A stretch of DNA of 64,000 nt from ASV31 sp965229765 (GTDB lineage Bacteria > Pseudomonadota > Alphaproteobacteria > Rhodobacterales > Rhodobacteraceae): NCBI GenBank assembly GCA_965229765.1, contig CBDDJT010000002.1, positions 558,001 to 622,000 of the forward strand, in the 5' to 3' direction. The notes beneath the pieces are model-generated. The model worked only from the letters and a program-made list of their open reading frames with translations. It had not been told where the DNA came from and made no database searches. Made by a program: the position numbers and the translations under genes. This document shows, one piece after another, positions 43,595 through 52,601 of this stretch (position 1 is the first letter of the stretch; every line of letters begins with the position of its first letter).

Positions 43595-44653
43595 TCATGG
43601 TTTTTGGTGGTCTTGTATGATCCAGATGCGGTCTGGCGGAATGGTCAGCCAAACGTCCTCCCCGACGTCGATCTCGCGCCGGGACTGCTCTGTGACCGTG
43701 ATCTTTTCCCCATTGCAATCAACGCTGTAAGAGATGTTCGCGCCGAAGAAGTCCCGCGCGACGACCTTTCCCTTCGTGGCGTTCTCCACGGCGGGTTCCG
43801 CGCCGAGATGCAGGTCGATCGCCTCGCTTCGCAACATGACGTGTCCCGCACCGTCGCGCACGTCGTGGGCCGTGCGATCGAATTTCAGCGTCCCGAAGGC
43901 GGCCTTTGCCTTGGTCCCGCTGAGCTCGGCCCTGAAGACATTGGTCGCCCCCATGAAGTCGGCGATCTCGATGCTGTTGGGGCGCTTGTAAAGCGCGTCG
44001 GGCGTATCGTACTGCGCCAGATCGCCGTTGAAGATGACGGCCACCCTGTCGGCCAGTTCCATGGCCTCGATCTGATCATGGGTGACGAAGATCGTCGTAA
44101 TGCCGAGACGCTGTTGCAGATCACGGATGAAGCGGCGCATTTCCCCGCGCAGCTTGGTGTCGAGGTTCGCGAGCGGCTCATCCATCATGAGAACGGACGG
44201 CTTTGTGATAAGCGTCCTTGCGATCGCCACACGCTGCATCTGGCCGCCGGAAAGTTGCGCCGGAAAGCGATGGCGGAACTGCTGGAGCTGAACGACCTCG
44301 AGGATCTCTTCAAGGCGCTGCTCGATCTCGGCCCTTGGCGTTCCGCGCACCTTCAGGCCGAAGATGACGTTCTTCTCGACCGTCATGTGCGGAAACAGGG
44401 CGTAGCGCTGGAACACCATGCCCACGTTGCGGTTCTGCACGGGCACTTCGGAGACGTCCTCGCCGTCAAAGCAGATCTCGCCCCCCGAAGGCACCTCAAG
44501 CCCCGCGATCATGCGCAGCGTCGTGGTCTTTCCGCAGCCCGATGGTCCGAGCAGGGCCACCAGTTCACCCGACCTGATGTCAAGGTCGATGTTGGAAATC
44601 GCGACGAAACTGCCGAATTCCTTGCGCACCGCCTTGAGTTGGACAGCCGTCAT
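43595..44653 (-). CDS. ABC transporter ATP-binding protein
   Basis: A 352-residue ATPase. Walker A is GPSGCGKTT (about residues 35-43), Q-loop VFQRYALFPH, signature LSGGQMQRVAIART, Walker B VLMMDEPLANLD and the switch His in VTHDQIEAME. The C-terminal TOBE/OB domain (about 240-350) is typical of PotA/UgpC-type importers. Its ATG overlaps the upstream isomerase stop by 4 nt. Confidence 0.94.
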   Translation of the reverse strand: MTAVQLKAVRKEFGSFVAISNIDLDIRSGELVALLGPSGCGKTTTLRMIAGLEVPSGGEICFDGEDVSEVPVQNRNVGMVFQRYALFPHMTVEKNVIFGLKVRGTPRAEIEQRLEEILEVVQLQQFRHRFPAQLSGGQMQRVAIARTLITKPSVLMMDEPLANLDTKLRGEMRRFIRDLQQRLGITTIFVTHDQIEAMELADRVAVIFNGDLAQYDTPDALYKRPNSIEIADFMGATNVFRAELSGTKAKAAFGTLKFDRTAHDVRDGAGHVMLRSEAIDLHLGAEPAVENATKGKVVARDFFGANISYSVDCNGEKITVTEQSRREIDVGEDVWLTIPPDRIWIIQDHQKP

Positions 44654-46080
44654 GAAGAGCCCCCCATTGTCCGAGGCAGTCCGCCGTGGGCCGGGATCAC
44701 GCGCAATGGCGCCATCCCGCACCACTCGGCGAACTCAGCGAAGACGGAACGCACCTGTCCGGGGACAAGGATGAAATGGTGCTCAAGCCCGTGTTCCATG
44801 ACCGTGGTCACGATGTCCCGGGCCGAACAGGGGCCGTCGGCGCTCGAGAATGCCTCGACCCAACCGCGGCACCCGATGAAACCGGCGGCGGATCCTTCGG
44901 CGACGGTCCCTTCGGCACAGAAATACGCGGCTCCATGGCGGGAAACGCGCAGGACGCTGACCGGACCGTGGGCGAATTCGTAGTCGGCGATCGCCCCGTA
45001 GATCGGCCCCGCCTCGGTGCCGCGTCCGATCATGGGGTGATTGACCCAGGCGACATCGCCGCCGGCCATGTAGAGAGGCCCGCCGCCGCCGTGCCACATC
45101 AGGATCTGATCGCGTTCGAAGTCGGGCGAGGTCATGTCGAGCAGACATCCAACCCGGCCGGTCAGTGCCCTTGCGACAAGCTGCGTCACGGCACCGAGCA
45201 CGTCGCCCTCGGACGCCACGGGAAGCCCGTCCGTTTCCTCCAGCCAGCTGAAGGCCGCGCCGGGATGCATTCCCGGCGACTGCTGCAAGGCAGGCCAGTC
45301 GGAGACCGCGAGCGCATCGTAGTCACCGTCCGCCGCAATGGCCCGCAGCGCCAGCGCGGCGCGCGCCGTCAGGGCCATCTGCTCGTCGCTCACCTGGCGC
45401 ACGGTGGCCGCCCGGGACATGGCCTGCACCTCTGCGACGACGTCTTCGGCCGACTGCGCCGCCATCAGGTCCGTCATGCGGTGGATATCCACATGATCCG
45501 TCCAGACACCCAGCCGCCTGAGCAGGCTGTCGGTCGAGACCTCCATGTTGTAAAATGTCATCGCGAGGCCGCCGACCACGCCGATCCGCGCGCCGTCAAG
45601 CGACTTGCGTGCGGACAGCGCCCGGATCGTCTGGGTCAGGCGGGCGGTCAGATCCGGGTCCCGCGGCCCGCCCAGATACCACTGAACCGGATTGTCCTCG
45701 AGGTTCCTCACCCCGCGCGCGATGGACATTGACATGTTCAGCGACACGAAGTTGTTGAGCTGGATATCGTCCACGTGAGACGGCTCGGGTGTCGCCCAGA
45801 CGCCAAGCGGGACGGGTTCGCGGGCAATCTCGCGAACGACGTCGCCCATGGTGAAGCCACCATGCAGGAGGATGATCGCATCCGCGCCCTGCCCTCGCAC
45901 ATCCGCCACCGCATCGCGCGCTTCGCGGGCGTCCATGGGCACTGATCTGGCGGTGACAATACGTGCATTCTCACCCGCTGCCAGGTCGGTCAGCCAGCCG
46001 GTGCAATCCTCGAACACGCCATGCTTTTGTGGATAATAGCTTGGCAACGAGGCGGTGATCAGGCCGATGGTCAGTGACAT
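44650..46080 (-). CDS. L-fucose/L-arabinose isomerase-like protein
   Basis: A 476-residue protein of the fucose/arabinose isomerase-like fold, judged from its length, the N-terminal alternating fold (SLTIGLITASLPSYYP) and ordered conserved segments (LHGGFTMGDVV, VVGGLAMTFYNMEV, DGDYDALAVSDWPALQQ, MWHGGGGPLYMAGG). These metal-dependent enzymes interconvert aldoses and ketoses. In this operon it would act before the epimerase, kinase and aldolase. Exact sugar unknown; family assignment is moderately confident. Confidence 0.72.
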   Translation of the reverse strand: MSLTIGLITASLPSYYPQKHGVFEDCTGWLTDLAAGENARIVTARSVPMDAREARDAVADVRGQGADAIILLHGGFTMGDVVREIAREPVPLGVWATPEPSHVDDIQLNNFVSLNMSMSIARGVRNLEDNPVQWYLGGPRDPDLTARLTQTIRALSARKSLDGARIGVVGGLAMTFYNMEVSTDSLLRRLGVWTDHVDIHRMTDLMAAQSAEDVVAEVQAMSRAATVRQVSDEQMALTARAALALRAIAADGDYDALAVSDWPALQQSPGMHPGAAFSWLEETDGLPVASEGDVLGAVTQLVARALTGRVGCLLDMTSPDFERDQILMWHGGGGPLYMAGGDVAWVNHPMIGRGTEAGPIYGAIADYEFAHGPVSVLRVSRHGAAYFCAEGTVAEGSAAGFIGCRGWVEAFSSADGPCSARDIVTTVMEHGLEHHFILVPGQVRSVFAEFAEWCGMAPLRVIPAHGGLPRTMGGSS

Positions 46081-46098
46081 GGTCGTCCGGTTCCTCCT

Positions 46099-46830
46099 TT
46101 ACGCGCCTGTCTGGCGCGGTCCGGTGCCGGCCAGATCGAAGTTGATGGGGCCCAGGCGAAAGACCATATCGAAAAAGACGGGCGAGCCGTCGGTGTCGAA
46201 CGCCGTACAGGCCTGGGAGAGGATCGGTGTGTTGACCGCGATCTCAAGCAGATCCGCCACTTCGGGATCTGCAACCAGGCAGTCGATCGTTTCGCAGGCG
46301 CTGGACCACTGAAGCTGGAAGTCATGCCGGAGGATCCGCAGGATCGACTGGTTCTGTCCGGATTGCGGGAAGTGATCGGATGATATGCCCGGCACCAGCC
46401 GCCTTGGAATCCAGGTCCAGGTCAGCATGCGGGGAACCCCGTCAACCGTCCGCAGCCGGTCCACGCGCACCAGCGGTTCGTCGAAGTACGCCGCAACCGC
46501 CGGCGGCACGCGTTCATCCGCGGCTTCGATCCCGAGGAGCTTGGCACCCGGCACGCGCCCCTCGATCAGGACCTTGTCGGTAAAGGACACAAGACAGGTT
46601 GATGACGGCGGCGACAGCGTGGCCACGTGGTATCCACTGCCACGTCTGGACGTGAGAAACCCGTCCCGAACGAGGAGTTCCAATGCCTTGCGAACCGTCA
46701 CCCGGCTCACTTCGAAGGCGCGCGAAAGGTGCTCTTCGGTGGGCAGACGCATCCCGATGGCGTATTGCCCGCTATGGAGCCGCCCAAGGATCTCGTCATG
46801 CACGACCTGGTATTTCGGGGTGCCGGTCAC
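46099..46830 (-). CDS. GntR-family (HutC-like) transcriptional regulator
   Basis: A 243-residue regulator: an N-terminal winged helix with LPTEEHLSRAFEVSRVTVRKAL (about residues 29-50) and RRGSGYHVA, then a UTRA effector domain (about 75-235) that usually binds a sugar phosphate. The GTG start overlaps the aldolase stop (GTGA). Being inside the operon, it probably represses its own transcript and may bind the paired elements at 50149 and 51382. Confidence 0.9.
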   Translation of the reverse strand: MTGTPKYQVVHDEILGRLHSGQYAIGMRLPTEEHLSRAFEVSRVTVRKALELLVRDGFLTSRRGSGYHVATLSPPSSTCLVSFTDKVLIEGRVPGAKLLGIEAADERVPPAVAAYFDEPLVRVDRLRTVDGVPRMLTWTWIPRRLVPGISSDHFPQSGQNQSILRILRHDFQLQWSSACETIDCLVADPEVADLLEIAVNTPILSQACTAFDTDGSPVFFDMVFRLGPINFDLAGTGPRQTGA

Positions 46831-47720
46831 GCGAATGCCTCCTTGAGCGCCGCCAGCCGCTCGCGCCCGGTGGTCTTCATCCAGCGCTCCATCGCCGCCG
46901 GCCCGTCGGCGCCGAAGATGCCGATCGCATCGCTCCAGATGGCGCGCCCGCACATGAATCCCTTCGCCTTGACCCCGGCCTTTCGCGACATCAGCAAGGC
47001 GTCGCGGAACTGCTCGAAGGTCACGCCGGCGCTGAGATAGAGAAGCGGAATGTCTCCGGCCGCCTCGGCTGCGGAACGGAAGGCCGCAAGTTCGGCGTCG
47101 GGCGACAATGCCTTGCCCCGATGGGCCATGCTTATGGGAACTTCGACCTTGAGAATGTCGATCCCGAATTCCGGCGCGGCGAAGGATTGCGTGGTGGCCC
47201 GGACAAGCCCCGGCTTTGCAAGAGCGAAGTCCACCGAGGTTCCGTCGGGTATCGAGCGGTCATAGACGATGGGTTCAAAGAGGAATTTCACCCCGAATTC
47301 CCGACACTGCCGGCCGATCGAGGCGACGAGGTCCATCTTGCGCCGGTTAAGGTCTTCGGCATCGTTCGGACCGTAATAGAGGAAGAACTTGAGCACGCCG
47401 ACCCCCAGCGCCGGGAAATCGGAGACGCTGAGGTTGTCGGGAAGCCGGGTCATCCGATCCACGTCCGAAATGTGATAGACGTCCGCTTCGTAGGCCATCA
47501 TCCGGGTGCATGACGGATCGTAGAAGCCAAGCAAATCGCGCCCGAGCGTTGCATCCACAAGCAGGGTGGTCGCGTCTGGGCTGAGCGTTTCCACAACGAT
47601 GCGCTTGAAGTCGAAAAGGTCCGTTTCCATGGCGCTTGCGCCGCGTCCCTCACGCAGTGCCGCCGCCAGTCCGCTGCCCTGATCCACCGCGACCCCGAAG
47701 ATCGGTCCCTCGCCCAGCAC
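46827..47720 (-). CDS. LacD/YihT-type class I aldolase
   Basis: A 297-residue TIM-barrel aldolase of the tagatose-1,6-bisphosphate / sulfofructose-phosphate aldolase family. VLKFFLYYGPND and FGIDILKVEVPIS are diagnostic; Lys191 in KVEVP is the expected Schiff-base lysine. It would split a phosphorylated ketose to dihydroxyacetone phosphate plus an aldehyde. Start at GTG 47720, 2 bp after the dhaK stop and 9 nt after a G-rich Shine-Dalgarno; the longer frame overlaps dhaK. Confidence 0.86.
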   Translation of the reverse strand: MLGEGPIFGVAVDQGSGLAAALREGRGASAMETDLFDFKRIVVETLSPDATTLLVDATLGRDLLGFYDPSCTRMMAYEADVYHISDVDRMTRLPDNLSVSDFPALGVGVLKFFLYYGPNDAEDLNRRKMDLVASIGRQCREFGVKFLFEPIVYDRSIPDGTSVDFALAKPGLVRATTQSFAAPEFGIDILKVEVPISMAHRGKALSPDAELAAFRSAAEAAGDIPLLYLSAGVTFEQFRDALLMSRKAGVKAKGFMCGRAIWSDAIGIFGADGPAAMERWMKTTGRERLAALKEAFA

Positions 47721-47722
47721 GA

Positions 47723-48742
47723 TTACAAACCCCCCATGCGAATGTCGGGGAAGAAAGGCGTGTCGGACGGCGCACACCAGAGATGCAGCATCTCGTCGGT
47801 GGGTTCGAGAAACGAGATCGAGAACCCGCCCATTTCCTGTGTCGTCACGTAGCTTCCCACCATCGGCGCAACCGCCGTGATCCCCCTTGCGTCGAGACCT
47901 TTGCGCGTCTCTTCCCAGATTGTCAGGAGCTCCATCAGCGTGGTTCCGCCCATTCCGTTGACGATCACGCAGGCCCGCGATCCCGATGCCATCGGCCGGT
48001 CCGACAGAAGCGCATCGACCATGCGGGCCACAAGCGCGCGGACCGGGCCGGCCTTCACCCGGCCGACACCCGGCTCGCCGTGAACGCCCATGCCAAGAAA
48101 GATCTCGTCATCCGGCAGGCTGAACATGCGCTCTCCAGTCAGCGGGGAGACCGGAGGAGAGACGGCGGCGGCCAGGGTCACCAGGCGCTCGCGCACGGCG
48201 GCGCCTAGCGCCAGCAACTCCTCAAGCCCGGCGCCCGCCTCCGCAGCGGCGCCCAGGATCTTGTAGATGAACATCGTGCCCGGTGCCCCGCGCCGGTCTT
48301 CCCGGCGCTCGGGGGGCGCGGCCGCGATGTCGTCGTACATCGGCAGCGGCACCGTCCGGATGCCGGCGTCCTGCGCCATCATCGCCGCCGCGCGCCCGTT
48401 GATCAGGTCGCCCGAATGGCTAGAGATCAGAAGGATCGACCCGGCCTTGCCGGTCACCTCGGCGATCCCGTCGAGGATCAGGTCGGCGGAGGGGGCCGCA
48501 AAGACGTCGCCTGCGACATTCGCATCGAGCACCCCTTGTCCCACAAAGCCCATCGCGATGGGTTCGTGGCCGGAACCGTTCCCGATCAGGAGTGTGACCT
48601 TCTCATCGGGGTCTTTCCTGTGTGTCGCCCGGATGATGATCCGCGGGTCGGTGTCGCCGCGCCGGACCTGCGGGAACGCGCTGACAAAGCCGTCGAGCAT
48701 GTCGTCGACCATCGTCTCGGCACTGTTGAAGAGTTTCTTCAC
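47723..48742 (-). CDS. dhaK: Dihydroxyacetone kinase-like subunit DhaK
   Basis: A 339-residue DhaK domain. LIGNGSGHEP (residues 52-61) and GMGVHGEPG with His221, the residue that binds the keto substrate covalently, are present. DhaK plus the separate DhaL form the two-subunit kinase. DhaK paralogues in sugar operons phosphorylate other short ketoses such as erythrulose, and here a C5/C6 ketose is also possible. The Asp-containing loop reads SSHSGDLING, unlike the usual NYTGD of dihydroxyacetone kinases, which supports an altered substrate. Confidence 0.9.
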   Translation of the reverse strand: MKKLFNSAETMVDDMLDGFVSAFPQVRRGDTDPRIIIRATHRKDPDEKVTLLIGNGSGHEPIAMGFVGQGVLDANVAGDVFAAPSADLILDGIAEVTGKAGSILLISSHSGDLINGRAAAMMAQDAGIRTVPLPMYDDIAAAPPERREDRRGAPGTMFIYKILGAAAEAGAGLEELLALGAAVRERLVTLAAAVSPPVSPLTGERMFSLPDDEIFLGMGVHGEPGVGRVKAGPVRALVARMVDALLSDRPMASGSRACVIVNGMGGTTLMELLTIWEETRKGLDARGITAVAPMVGSYVTTQEMGGFSISFLEPTDEMLHLWCAPSDTPFFPDIRMGGL

Positions 48743-49278
48743 GGCGCCACCTCGTCGAGAGCACGCAGGATGAGGACGACCGAAACCGCCCCGGGGTCGA
48801 GGTGCCCCCGGCCACCGCCTTCGACGTATTGCGCCCGGCCCCGCCGCGCGCAGAGGTCCCTTGTTCGATCGCGCCCCGCCTCCGCCGCCGCGATGGCGGC
48901 CTGTAGTGAACCGGCTTCGAGAGCTTCCACCGCAGGGCCCAGCGCATCAACCATGCTCTTGTCACCCGCAGCGACATCGCCGAGGTCGCAGATGCGGGCA
49001 AGAGCCCGCGCGAGGCCTTCGGCAAGGGGCGCGCCAGTGTCGAGATGGGCCTCGATCTCAAGCAGGATCAGTCCGAAGAGCGTGCCTGACGCCCCACCCG
49101 AGGCGCGCATGAACGCCTTGGCACGATGGCCATCGCCGGCCGCCCCGGCCCTGGTCAGCCCGCGCAGCATCGTGGCGCCGTGGTCCCCGTCGCCCACGGC
49201 CGCGTCCAAGGCGTTGAGCCCTTCGGCCTCGGCGGCGAAACGCGCCCGAAGCACCTGAAAGAACGGCTCAGCCGACAT
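48739..49278 (-). CDS. dhaL: Dihydroxyacetone kinase-like ADP/ATP subunit DhaL
   Basis: A 179-residue all-helical nucleotide-binding subunit. The magnesium/phosphate motif DAAVGDGDHGATM (about residues 25-37), GGASGTLFG and GDKSMVDAL match DhaL. No DhaM phosphotransfer protein is encoded nearby, so an ATP-dependent kinase is likely. Start at ATG 49278, overlapping the epimerase stop by 11 bp; stop overlaps dhaK start (ATGA). Confidence 0.92.
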   Translation of the reverse strand: MSAEPFFQVLRARFAAEAEGLNALDAAVGDGDHGATMLRGLTRAGAAGDGHRAKAFMRASGGASGTLFGLILLEIEAHLDTGAPLAEGLARALARICDLGDVAAGDKSMVDALGPAVEALEAGSLQAAIAAAEAGRDRTRDLCARRGRAQYVEGGGRGHLDPGAVSVVLILRALDEVAP

Positions 49279-50113
49279 CGCCGAACACATCCTTCAGATA
49301 CGCCAGCGTCCTTGCGGCCGCATCGGTGGCATCGGGCTCGATATCCCGCCAGATGTTGAGGTCCCGGCTGGATGGATGCCCTGCCATGACGAACATCTCG
49401 GCCACGATCCAACCCGAATACCCGATCTCCGCGAGAGCCGCGGCATCCGCCGGGAAATCGTATCTTCCCGACCCGGGACGACCGCGGTCGTTGTCGGACA
49501 CGTGGTAGTGTACCAGCGCAGGTCCTGCGGCGCGGATCGCGGCGGGCGGATCCTTCTCTTCGATGTTCATGTGGAAGCTGTCGAGCAACACGCCGATCCG
49601 GTCCGATCCGGTGGCCCGCGCGATGGCGCAGGTCTCGGCTGCGGTCGAGGTCAGATCGCTTTCGAAGCGGTTCAGGGCTTCGATTCCGAGCGTCACGTCG
49701 TGATCCCTCAGCGTCCCGTCGAGCCGCGCCAGTGTCTCCGCGGCCCGCGCTGCACGCGCCTCCTTGTTCGCGGGATCGAAAACGCCCCAGGGCGCAGCGA
49801 CGACGCCGGCAAGCCCCTTTGCCCCCAATCTCGCGGTAACTTGAATGGCCTGGGTCAATGTCGCGACGGCGTTATCGCGAACACTTGCCGAGTCGGATGT
49901 CGGATCGGCCTCGGGGCCAAGCCCCGTCGAGCAGGTCAACTCGAGGCCGCAGCCCGCTGCCTGCCGTCGGATCTCGTCCGCGCGATCCATGCCGATGCCG
50001 AGAAGCGAAAGCTCGACGCCGTCATAGCCGATGTCGGACGCGATGCGGAAAATGGGTTCCGGGTCATCCGTCCAGTTCCTCATCCAGAGACCAGCGTGAA
50101 CTCCAAACCTCAT
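49268..50113 (-). CDS. Sugar 3-epimerase-like TIM barrel (D-tagatose/D-psicose 3-epimerase family)
   Basis: A 281-residue AP-endonuclease-2-fold isomerase. Metal ligands match the ketose 3-epimerase set: Glu145 in GIEALNRFES, Asp178 in LLDSFHMNIEE, His204 in HYHVSDNDRG and a Glu in WIVAEMF. The strings NRFES and SFHMNIEE are the family's signatures. It heads the leftward operon. It probably epimerises the ketose at C3 between the isomerase and kinase steps. Hydroxypyruvate isomerase is the main alternative. Confidence 0.8.
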   Translation of the reverse strand: MRFGVHAGLWMRNWTDDPEPIFRIASDIGYDGVELSLLGIGMDRADEIRRQAAGCGLELTCSTGLGPEADPTSDSASVRDNAVATLTQAIQVTARLGAKGLAGVVAAPWGVFDPANKEARAARAAETLARLDGTLRDHDVTLGIEALNRFESDLTSTAAETCAIARATGSDRIGVLLDSFHMNIEEKDPPAAIRAAGPALVHYHVSDNDRGRPGSGRYDFPADAAALAEIGYSGWIVAEMFVMAGHPSSRDLNIWRDIEPDATDAAARTLAYLKDVFGDVG

Positions 50114-50148
50114 GCAGCGCTCTTTCCCCAAGATCCACGCGACCACAT

Positions 50149-50164
50149 TAGTAATAACAAATTA
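50149..50164. promoter_or_regulatory. Candidate operator, copy 1 (TWGTANNAACAAATTW)
   Basis: Lies 36 bp upstream of the first gene of the leftward catabolic operon. On the plus strand it reads TAGTAATAACAAATTA. It matches 12 of 16 positions with the element at 51382 and is in one of the few AT-rich spots of the locus. Confidence 0.5.
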
Positions 50165-50192
50165 GACATGTCAATTCCTGCGTGAAGGCGGG

Positions 50193-51416
50193 TCAGATTT
50201 CGGCGCGCGCCGCCGACCGTCGAGACTGCATCGTCAGAAGAAGCAGGCCAAGCGTCGCAACGGCAGCACTCGCCGCGAAGGAAATCGAGAGGTCGCCCGT
50301 GCGATCGAGAAGCGCGCCTGCTGCCCACGGGCCGGCCAGACCTGCGACCCCCCACCCGGTGAAGACCACGCCAAAGGCGCCTGGAAAGGCCTCGGGTCCG
50401 ACCTGCGCACGAACATAGAGCGGCATGTTGGCGGCGAAGTGGCCGTAGGCGAACGCGGCGAGGAACAGCCAGGCGACCAGGGCTTCCGCGGCATTCGCCA
50501 GAAGCAGCCCGAAAAGCGCGACAACGCTAAGGATGAGCGACAGCGAGACACCGCGAAGAGAGCCGAACCTGCCGGCGACCGGCGATGCGGCAAGCCGTCC
50601 GGCCGTGTTTCCCGCTGCGGCCAGAAACAGGGCAAGACCGGCGATCATGACGCCCGCGCCGCCACCGACGATCTGGGAAGCAAAGCCCAGCACGACAAGC
50701 CCCGGACACGAACCCGCCGCGAAGATCGCCCATAGCAGCACCGTGTTGGGGTCCGCCTGAAACAGCCGCCGGCCGGGTGTCGCCGTAGCGGGCGCAACCG
50801 AGCGCGTTGCACCGCCCAGCGCGGCGGCGACCGCCACAACGGCAAGGCACACGCCTGCCGGAAGTGTCGACCACAGCCCCATGCCGAGGTCCGCAAGCCA
50901 CAGGCTGAGCGGTCCGAAGACCGCGCCCCCCAGCCCGAAGGCGGCGACGCTGACAGGCAGCAGGACGTTCGGCATGGGCGAGGATGCGGCCAGCGAGAGC
51001 GCAAAGTTGTAGAGCACGCCCGACAGAAAGCCGAAGGCTAGGCCGTAGCAGGCGAAAAAGACCGGGAATGTCGGGCTGGCATTCGCCGCGACCAGCGCAA
51101 GCGCGGCGGCCCCGCAAAGACTGGCAAGAGAGTATCCTTGCGACATCCCGCGTACGAGCGACGGACCTAGAAGGACTCCCACCGTGAAGCTGACCAGTGC
51201 GACCGAAAACACCATCGACGCGGCGGCGTTGTCGACCCCGAAACCCGCCCGAACGGCCGCAGAGTATCCAGACCAGCCATACAGGCTGCCGCCGGCAAAG
51301 CATCCAACGATGGGCAGGGCCGCAGCGACCCAGGGCGCGGCGAGAAAAATCGGTCCGGCTCCTCGATGAATTAATACAGACTTGTAGGAACAAATTTGCT
51401 GAGTCAATGTCGCCAT
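50193..51416 (-). CDS. Major facilitator superfamily transporter
   Basis: A protein of about 407 residues with about 12 hydrophobic helices in two halves, typical of MFS; helix 1 begins near residue 20 (GPIFLAAPWVAAAL). Start at ATG 51416 lacks a clear ribosome binding site, and the gene starts are only 15 bp apart with the thiolase-like gene, so the start may be leaderless. Likely an additional importer or exporter for the same substrate class. Confidence 0.78.
   Translation of the reverse strand: MATLTQQICSYKSVLIHRGAGPIFLAAPWVAAALPIVGCFAGGSLYGWSGYSAAVRAGFGVDNAAASMVFSVALVSFTVGVLLGPSLVRGMSQGYSLASLCGAAALALVAANASPTFPVFFACYGLAFGFLSGVLYNFALSLAASSPMPNVLLPVSVAAFGLGGAVFGPLSLWLADLGMGLWSTLPAGVCLAVVAVAAALGGATRSVAPATATPGRRLFQADPNTVLLWAIFAAGSCPGLVVLGFASQIVGGGAGVMIAGLALFLAAAGNTAGRLAASPVAGRFGSLRGVSLSLILSVVALFGLLLANAAEALVAWLFLAAFAYGHFAANMPLYVRAQVGPEAFPGAFGVVFTGWGVAGLAGPWAAGALLDRTGDLSISFAASAAVATLGLLLLTMQSRRSAARAEI
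51382..51397. promoter_or_regulatory. Candidate operator, copy 2 (TWGTANNAACAAATTW)
   Basis: TTGTAGGAACAAATTT, 34 bp upstream of the thiolase-like gene start at 51432; contains the inverted repeat TTGT-AGGA-ACAA. It falls inside the 5' end of the MFS reading frame. It is similar in sequence and distance to copy 1, which suggests one regulator for both operons. Confidence 0.5.
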
Positions 51417-51431
51417 GCAAGGGAGGTTGAT

Positions 51432-52601
51432 TTGGTTCTGGTCATCGGAGCGGCATTGACGCCATACAACCGCCGGCGGGACGGCTCGTCCTTCCGTGAC
51501 TGGGCCGCAAAGGCGTTCGAGAACGCGCTCGGGATGGCCGGGCTCGAGCGCTGCGATATCGACGCCTTGATCCTCGCCTCCGAAAGCGACTTCTTCACGC
51601 TCCAGCTGAACCCGTCTTCCATCCTCGCCCAAGAGCTCGGCCTCGTCGGCGCGCAGACAATGCGGGTCGAGGGCGGCGGCGCGTCGGGACAGCTGGCGGT
51701 GCATGCGGGCGCAGAACGCATTCTGTCGGACCGCGCCGCGCGCGTGGCGGTCATTGGCGTTGACGCGTCGGCCAGCAGCCTGGGCGGCGATGCCATGCGC
51801 AACCTCTACGGCTACTCCTTCGACTTCTGGACCGATGGCCTGACCGGCGCCACCTCGACCGCACTTTACGCCCTGTCGTGGCAGGCTTTCGCGGGGGCGC
51901 GGGATGCGACCGGGGCGGACCTGAACGCCGTTGCCACGAAGAACCGCGGCAACGCGATGCAAAACCCCAACGCGCATCTGCCGAGGGTCCATGGCGAGGG
52001 CGACTTCGACGCCTCGTCGATGATCGCCGCGCCCTACCGTCGACTTCACTGTTCGCCACTGAGCGACGGGGCGTCGGCCCTGATCCTGGCCTCCGAGAGC
52101 GCCGCTCCGGGCGCACGCCAGAAAAGCGCGCCGCGGATCACAGGCATCGGCTCTGCGTCGGATCATCCGGGCCTTGGGCATCGTGCGGATCATGGCACGT
52201 TCGCCGCCAAGTCCGCGGCCGCGCGGCGCGCCCTGGCGATGGCCGGCATTGCGGTTTCGGAGATCGACGTGGCCGAAGTCTACGACGCATATGCCGGTGC
52301 GGAACTCCAGTCCATGGAAGCCCTGGGTCTTTCGGAACATGCAATCCGTGACTCGAGAGAGGGCGTTTTCGGCTGCGATGGTGTCCGTCCGGTCAACCTG
52401 TCGGGCGGCCTTCTTGGACAGGGTGCGCCGGTCGGGGCCACGGGCGTGGGGCAAACGGCGACCTGCGCGCTTCTGCTCGAAGGGCGGTATCATCACGGCC
52501 TGCAACCCCAACGCTCCCTGCGGCACGCCCTAGCAGACACCCACGGGGGCTTGGCCACGACCTGCGCCGTCACTGTCCTGAGGCGAGGATCAGCGGAATG
52601 A
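51432..52601 (+). CDS. Thiolase-fold protein lacking catalytic Cys and His (Ltp2/SCPx-like)
   Basis: A 389-residue thiolase-superfamily protein. The nucleophile motif, normally VENxCASG, reads VEGGGASG with Gly83 in place of Cys. The C-terminal GHPxGATG motif reads GAPVGATG, with Ala332 for His, and the second catalytic Cys is also missing. Two Tyr residues (284, 287, VYDAYAG) are retained near the substrate. These changes are typical of Ltp2-type aldol-lyase partners of DUF35 proteins, not of condensing thiolases. Start at TTG 51432 behind GGGAGG (5-nt spacing). Confidence 0.78.
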   Translation: MVLVIGAALTPYNRRRDGSSFRDWAAKAFENALGMAGLERCDIDALILASESDFFTLQLNPSSILAQELGLVGAQTMRVEGGGASGQLAVHAGAERILSDRAARVAVIGVDASASSLGGDAMRNLYGYSFDFWTDGLTGATSTALYALSWQAFAGARDATGADLNAVATKNRGNAMQNPNAHLPRVHGEGDFDASSMIAAPYRRLHCSPLSDGASALILASESAAPGARQKSAPRITGIGSASDHPGLGHRADHGTFAAKSAAARRALAMAGIAVSEIDVAEVYDAYAGAELQSMEALGLSEHAIRDSREGVFGCDGVRPVNLSGGLLGQGAPVGATGVGQTATCALLLEGRYHHGLQPQRSLRHALADTHGGLATTCAVTVLRRGSAE

